From assembly GCA_002717185.1 (NCBI GenBank), contig PBDC01000043.1, forward strand, positions 1 through 28,588: a stretch of DNA of 28,588 nucleotides. The letters run 5' to 3'. Below, in pieces: positions 24,731-28,588 of this stretch. This DNA comes from Rhodospirillaceae bacterium (GTDB lineage Bacteria > Pseudomonadota > Alphaproteobacteria > UBA8366 > GCA-2717185). Both the position numbers and the translations under genes were made by a program. The first letter of the stretch is position 1; each line of letters starts with the position of its first letter. Under the pieces are notes generated by a model. It was not told the origin of the DNA. It did not search any database and saw only the letters and a list, made by a program, of their open reading frames with translations.

Positions 24731-25663
24731 CTAGCTACCCAGGTTCTCCAGCATATCCGCCACCATCTTTGCGAGATCGTACTGCGGCGCCCAGCCCCAT
24801 TGGTCCCGCGCCTCGCGGTCATCCATTGAATTTGGCCAAGACTCAGCAATTGCCTGTCGCACGGGATCGACATCGTAGGTGATAGTGAAATTAGGGATGT
24901 GTATCCGGATTGCGTCGGCTAGTTCATTAGGGGTCACATTGATCGCTGTAACGTTGAAAGCATTTCGGTGTTTTAGGCTGGCTGGGTCGGCATCCATCAA
25001 CTCAATCGCCGCCCGCGTGGCATCCGGCATGTACATCATGTCGAGCCGGGTATCAGGCGCGAGGAAGCAAGTGTAATGGCCATTTTCGAGTGCATGATAG
25101 AAAATCTCGACGGCGTAGTCGGTCGTTCCGCCGCCGGGCGGTGTGACGTGTGAAATCAGGCCCGGATAACGTAAGCCGCGCGCATCTAAGCCGAAACGAT
25201 GTGCGTAGTAGTCGCACAACAACTCGCCGGAGACCTTGCTTACACCGTATATCGTGTTTGGTCGCTGCAAAGTGTCTTGTGGCGTCTTGTCGAGCGGCGT
25301 GCTGGGCCCGAAGGCGCCGATCGAACTGGGAAAAAATAGGGCACAGTCCCGTGACCGGGCTGCCTCCAACACCGCGTAAAGGCTACCCATATTGACGTCC
25401 CAGGCCATCTGCGGGTCCGACTCACCTGTTGCCGACAACAGTGCGGCAAGATGGTAGATGGCCCCGATCCCCTGTCGGTCAAGCAATTCGGAAAGCTGCT
25501 TGGCATCGGTGCTGTCGAGATGTTCGACAATGCCGTCCTCAGTCGTCGGTCGTTTGCGGTGATAGGTTGAGATCACCGCCTCAGCACCGTAGCGGTCCTG
25601 CAAGGCCGGTACCAGCTCAGACCCTATCTGTCCCTGTGCGCCGGTGATCAATATTTTCCGCAT
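24731..25663 (-). CDS. SDR-type L-threonine 3-dehydrogenase-like NAD-dependent epimerase/dehydratase
   Basis: A 310-residue extended short-chain dehydrogenase. It opens MRKILITGAQGQIGSELVPA with the GxxGxxG motif at 8-14, has HLAALLSATGE at 71-81, PSSIGAFGPSTP at 112-123, and the catalytic Y139-x3-K143 in TIYGVSKVSGELLCDYY. RGLRYPGLISHVTPPGGGTT and MMYMPDATRA are strongly typical of the SDR-type L-threonine 3-dehydrogenases, which make 2-amino-3-oxobutanoate from threonine. The partner gene for 2-amino-3-ketobutyrate CoA ligase is not next to it, so a related substrate remains possible. The start at 25663 places the Rossmann strand at the N-terminus; an upstream 74-residue extension of the frame is non-homologous and runs into the divergent gene. 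Confidence 0.9.
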   Translation of the reverse strand: MRKILITGAQGQIGSELVPALQDRYGAEAVISTYHRKRPTTEDGIVEHLDSTDAKQLSELLDRQGIGAIYHLAALLSATGESDPQMAWDVNMGSLYAVLEAARSRDCALFFPSSIGAFGPSTPLDKTPQDTLQRPNTIYGVSKVSGELLCDYYAHRFGLDARGLRYPGLISHVTPPGGGTTDYAVEIFYHALENGHYTCFLAPDTRLDMMYMPDATRAAIELMDADPASLKHRNAFNVTAINVTPNELADAIRIHIPNFTITYDVDPVRQAIAESWPNSMDDREARDQWGWAPQYDLAKMVADMLENLGS

Positions 25664-25728
25664 CCTTGCCGCGCCTCCCTTCGCCCTACACAATACCGCT
25701 TTTGGAATCTTACGAGGAACACAATCCC

Positions 25729-26919
25729 ATGACTGAGTCCGTGCTCTCGCTGATCCCGAACAATTATCTGAAGTTTGGCATCTTCCTTGCTCCATTCCAG
25801 GGTATGAAGGAAAACCCAACCCAGGCAATGCATCGTGACATGCTACTGCTCGAGCATCTTGACGACCTTGGCTATCACGAAGCATGGATAGGAGAACATC
25901 ATTCTGGCGGCATGGAGATCCTTGCCTGCCCAGAGCTTTTCATCGCCGCTGCGGCGGAGCGGACCCGGCATATCCGACTCGGCACTGGTGTCGTATCGCT
26001 TCCGTACCACAATCCCTTCACAGTGGCTGGGCGCGTGACACAGCTCGACCACATGACCCGCGGCCGGTTCATGTTCGGCGTTGGGCCCGGCGCGCTGACC
26101 GGTGATGCATATCGTATGGGGATCGATCCGGCGAAACAGCGCCGCATGATGAACGAATCGCTTGATGCTATCGTGAAATTGCTGGACGGTGAGTTGGTCA
26201 GCATGGAGACCGACTGGTTTCATCTGAGGGACGCGCGTCTCCAAATACCATCTTTCCAGGTCCCACGGGTCGAGATGGCGGTAGCCTGCGCCCGGTCACC
26301 CTCGGGTGCACTGGCGGCGGGGAAACATGGCTTAGGCATGCTATCGATCGGCGGTACCAGCGACGATGCCTTGGCGGCGCATGCCAATAACTGGCGCATG
26401 TGCGAAGAGGCAGCAGCTGAGAATGGCCAGACCGTGAACCGCGAAAATTGGCGGCTCGTTACCTTAATGCATGTCGCGGAGACGCGGGAGAAGGCACGCG
26501 AGAACGTGCGCTTTGGCTTAGACGAATGGGCACAATATTTCCGCGAGATTGCCACTTTTCCGATCGTTCCTGCCGATATAGACGATGCCTATGAGTACCT
26601 TTTGGAAAATAAGATGGCTTGCATAGGTACGCCGGAGGACGCCATTGCCTATATCGAAACGCTGCTGAATGGCGCTGGCGGTTTTGGTGCGTTGATGCAG
26701 CTGGCGCACAACTGGGCTGATTGGGAGGGCACAAAGCGCAGCTACGAGCTGATCTCGCGCTACGTCTTCCCGCACTTCCAGAACAGTAACTGGCTGCGTG
26801 ACTATAGCTACGAATACAGCTTCAAGAACCGAGAAGCCTTCGTCGGGGAGGCGGCGCAGGCGATCCAGACGGAGATCGACCGTTATCAGACGCGCAATAA
26901 GGGCGAAGCGGCAGAGTAG
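25729..26919 (+). CDS. Luciferase-like (LLM class) flavin-dependent oxidoreductase, second copy
   Basis: A 396-residue flavin-dependent monooxygenase of the bacterial luciferase-like family. It has KFGIFLAPFQG near the N-terminus, WIGEHHSGGMEI, RHIRLGTGVVSLPYHNP, and GRFMFGVGPGAL, the standard order of barrel strands for this family. The ATG at 25729 is preceded by ACGAGGA (25712-25718); an in-frame upstream frame from 25666 overlaps the divergent gene's start and is rejected. It is only distantly like the copy at 1737-2975. It faces the threonine-dehydrogenase-like gene head to head (65 bp) and the class II aldolase tail to tail (10 bp). The oxidised compound is unknown; the family includes monooxygenases that attack aldehydes, sulfonates, and cyclic ketones. 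Confidence 0.93.
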   Translation: MTESVLSLIPNNYLKFGIFLAPFQGMKENPTQAMHRDMLLLEHLDDLGYHEAWIGEHHSGGMEILACPELFIAAAAERTRHIRLGTGVVSLPYHNPFTVAGRVTQLDHMTRGRFMFGVGPGALTGDAYRMGIDPAKQRRMMNESLDAIVKLLDGELVSMETDWFHLRDARLQIPSFQVPRVEMAVACARSPSGALAAGKHGLGMLSIGGTSDDALAAHANNWRMCEEAAAENGQTVNRENWRLVTLMHVAETREKARENVRFGLDEWAQYFREIATFPIVPADIDDAYEYLLENKMACIGTPEDAIAYIETLLNGAGGFGALMQLAHNWADWEGTKRSYELISRYVFPHFQNSNWLRDYSYEYSFKNREAFVGEAAQAIQTEIDRYQTRNKGEAAE

Positions 26920-26929
26920 GGGTTAAACC

Positions 26930-27724
26930 TTACCGCGCGTAGTCGTCCATGCCTGCGCGTTCGAGCTGGCGCAGCAGCATGGGCCATTCCTTGCCTGCCT
27001 CGATGAAGCCGCCCTCGCCATACATCTTGAGGCCCATGTCGATGGATTTTTGTTGCGCCACCGGCGAGATATCCTGCAGTTCGGCGCCGCCCGACATTGC
27101 GTCGATCTGGTGTCGGCAGGCGGTCTCTATGCGGTAAAGGAGGACAAAGGCCTCGCCCACCGATTTGCCCACCGAAAGCAGCCCATGATTGCGCAGGATC
27201 AGGATTGACTTGCCCCCGATATCGCTGACGATGCGTGGTTGCTCACTCTCGTCTAACGCCGGGCCTTCAAAATCGTGATAGCCGACCCAGCCCATGATGG
27301 TCAGCGCCTTCTGACTGTTCGGTAGCAGCCCACGTTTTTGCATGGAGACAGCTGTGCCGTAGCGGCTGTGAGTATGTAGCACGCAATGCCGGTCGTCGCC
27401 TGACATGTGGATCGCACCATGGATAACGAACCCGGCTGGGTTCATCGGATAGTCGCTGTCGCTGATCAGATTGCCTTCACCATCGACTTTGATCAAAGAG
27501 GAGGCGGTAATTTCCTCGAAGAACATCCCGAATGGATTGAGCAGGAAATGATCTCGCGTCCCGGGCACGCGAAGAGAAAGATGCGTGTTATTGAGGTCAG
27601 TCCAACCATATAGTGCGCAAAGCCTGTAGGCGGCGGCGAGTTCGCAGCGCGCCTCCCATTCCGCTTCGTGCATGCCGGCGGGGGCATTTGACGACTGCGT
27701 GGCGATACTGGCGATCTCGGCCAT
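26930..27724 (-). CDS. Class II aldolase/adducin family protein
   Basis: A 264-residue class II aldolase/adducin domain protein of the fuculose-phosphate aldolase/ribulose-phosphate epimerase fold. The zinc ligands are seen as H117 and H119 in CVLHTHSRYG and H180 in LILRNHGLLSVG; FGMFFEEITASSLIKVD is the usual substrate-side loop. An unusually good ribosome-binding site, AAAGGAGG on the minus strand, 5 bp before the ATG at 27724, settles the start, although the frame continues open upstream by 29 codons. Family members split or decarboxylate hydroxy-oxo compounds, and adducin-like relatives without sugar phosphates are common in catabolic clusters of alphaproteobacteria. The substrate is not visible. 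It diverges from the GST gene (122-bp gap). Confidence 0.92.
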   Translation of the reverse strand: MAEIASIATQSSNAPAGMHEAEWEARCELAAAYRLCALYGWTDLNNTHLSLRVPGTRDHFLLNPFGMFFEEITASSLIKVDGEGNLISDSDYPMNPAGFVIHGAIHMSGDDRHCVLHTHSRYGTAVSMQKRGLLPNSQKALTIMGWVGYHDFEGPALDESEQPRIVSDIGGKSILILRNHGLLSVGKSVGEAFVLLYRIETACRHQIDAMSGGAELQDISPVAQQKSIDMGLKMYGEGGFIEAGKEWPMLLRQLERAGMDDYAR

Positions 27725-27790
27725 GACCTGTCCTCCTTTACGATTTAGGAGCAGGATATCGCCGACTGATGCTGCTGTCGATTCGGCACC

Positions 27791-27820
27791 TTGGCCCTCG
27801 TGGATGGCCACACCTATGAT
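27791..27820 (+). promoter_or_regulatory. Likely promoter of the GST genes
   Basis: TTGGCC (27791-27796) and TATGAT (27815-27820) are separated by 18 bp; the -10 element matches consensus at five of six bases. The predicted transcript would start about 20 bp before the ATG at 27847. Confidence 0.4.
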
Positions 27821-27846
27821 GGTGCTGCAAACCAGAAAGGTGCGAT

Positions 27847-28551
27847 ATGCTCGATTTTTATTTCTGGCCGACCCCTAACGGGTGGAAGGTTTCCATCATG
27901 CTGGAGGAGTGCGACCTTGACTACAATTTGATCCCGGTCAATATCGGCAAGGGGGAACAGTTTAAGCCAGAATTCCTCGCGATTAGCCCGAATAATCGCA
28001 TGCCGGTGATTGTTGATCACGATGTCGACAGTGATCCCATTTCGGTTTTCGAGTCCGGTGCGATCCTGCACTACCTGGCAGAGAAGGCGGGAAAATTTAT
28101 TCCCGATGGCCCTCTTGGCCGCAAGGAAGTGATGGAATGGTTGTTCTGGCAGGTTGGCAATCAGGGTCCGATGGCCGGCCAGCTTAGTCATTTCGTGAAC
28201 TACGCCGACGGCGGCATCGATTACGGTAAGAAACGCTATGGCAACGAGTACAATCGCTGTCTCGGCGTTTTAGAAAAACGTTTGGAAAACCGGGAGTATA
28301 TTGTCGGCGATTATTCCGTTGTCGATATGATTTATTGGCCATGGGTACTCATCGCCAAGCCGCTCGGCCAATCGCTCGATGATTTCCCCAACGTCTCACG
28401 CTGGCGTAAAGCGGTCAAAGAGCGGCCGGCAGTACAACGTGGCGTAAATGTGGGCAAGGAATACCGCCGGTCCGGTCCGCCAAGCGATGAGGAGCGCAAG
28501 GTAATGTTCAACCAGACGGCTCAGACAGCGCAAGAACAGAGCGGGGCGTGA
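27847..28551 (+). CDS. Glutathione S-transferase family protein (YfcG/Ure2p-like)
   Basis: A 234-residue cytosolic GST. The thioredoxin-like N-terminal domain reads FYFWPTPNGWKVSIMLEE, with NNRMPVIVDHD (cis-proline before the third strand) and FESGAILHYLAEKAG (the glutathione-binding E-S pair). The helical C-terminal domain includes WLFWQVGNQGPMAGQLSHF, a pattern of the Nu-class/YfcG-like and Ure2p-like enzymes, which often reduce disulfides rather than conjugate. AAAGG lies a few bases before the ATG. Its stop TGA shares bases with the GTG start of the next gene (GTGA), so at least two GST genes are co-translated. Role is probably thiol-dependent processing or detoxification linked to the pathway; the partner substrate is unknown. 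Confidence 0.93.
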   Translation: MLDFYFWPTPNGWKVSIMLEECDLDYNLIPVNIGKGEQFKPEFLAISPNNRMPVIVDHDVDSDPISVFESGAILHYLAEKAGKFIPDGPLGRKEVMEWLFWQVGNQGPMAGQLSHFVNYADGGIDYGKKRYGNEYNRCLGVLEKRLENREYIVGDYSVVDMIYWPWVLIAKPLGQSLDDFPNVSRWRKAVKERPAVQRGVNVGKEYRRSGPPSDEERKVMFNQTAQTAQEQSGA

Positions 28552-28588
28552 AGCTCTTCTGGACACCGGCGTCGCCTTTCACGCGTAA
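28548..28588 (+). CDS. Second GST family protein, N-terminal start only (3' end outside window)
   Basis: The last 41 bases encode MKLFWTPASPFTR from a GTG start that overlaps the preceding GST stop in a GTGA (28548-28551). This peptide matches the first beta strand and active-site loop (xSPxxRK) of many GSTs. The frame runs off the window with no stop. The overlap indicates translational coupling to the upstream GST. The identification rests on 13 residues and the context, so it is less certain than the others. Confidence 0.7.
   Translation, partial: MKLFWTPASPFTR

Noticed and set aside
25664..25885. Upstream extension of the threonine-dehydrogenase-like gene
   Set aside because: The added 74 residues precede the Rossmann start without similarity and overlap the divergent luciferase-like gene.

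Overview
The window looks like accessory catabolic territory from a moderately GC-rich proteobacterium. The families present (ThDP lyase, TauD dioxygenases, luciferase-like flavin oxidoreductases, ketopantoate-reductase-like enzymes, DUF1028, FdrA, GSTs) and a NavAb-type sodium channel fit a marine or aquatic alphaproteobacterium, but this is inference from gene content; no rRNA, tRNA or marker gene settles it. I see no CRISPR array, intact insertion sequence or phage gene.

Layout. 2-1495 (+): 3' part of an acetolactate-synthase-like ThDP enzyme. 1737-3896 (-): TauD dioxygenase followed by a luciferase-like oxidoreductase. 4089-8016 (+): voltage-gated Na+ channel, double-hotdog MaoC hydratase, and two tandem ketopantoate-reductase-like paralogues. 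8043-10069 (-): isomerase of the 2-hydroxychromene-2-carboxylate type, second TauD dioxygenase, DUF2000 protein. 10149-14477 (+): HpaI/HpcH aldolase broken by a -1 frameshift, third ketopantoate-reductase-like enzyme, DUF1028 protein, a 599-bp gap, and a D-2-hydroxyacid dehydrogenase. 14474-18544: amidase (-), VOC protein (+), then an amidohydrolase and acyl-CoA dehydrogenase operon (-). 18661-21719 (+): FdrA-like protein closely coupled to a gamma-glutamyltransferase-fold amidohydrolase. 21716-23488 (-): DinB-like protein and flavin monooxygenase. 23489-24660: an AT-rich patch with an exported dienelactone-hydrolase-like protein. 24731-28588: SDR L-threonine dehydrogenase (-), second luciferase-like oxidoreductase (+), class II aldolase (-), a GST (+) and the first codons of a second GST (+).

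How the genes may work together. Nearly every gene encodes a soluble catabolic enzyme. Chemistry for hydrolysing amides (amidase, GGT-fold amidohydrolase), oxidising or reducing 2-oxo/2-hydroxy acids (three KPR-like proteins, D-2-hydroxyacid dehydrogenase), cleaving C-C bonds (HpaI, class II aldolase, ThDP enzyme) and handling acyl-CoA (acyl-CoA dehydrogenase, MaoC hydratase) is interleaved. Transcription changes strand often, so the region is a set of short operons rather than one pathway operon. No transcriptional regulator and no solute transporter was recognised. The most notable points are the frameshifted aldolase, the tandem KPR duplication, the FdrA plus oxamate-amidohydrolase-like pair without the usual FdrA partners, and the AT-rich exported hydrolase.
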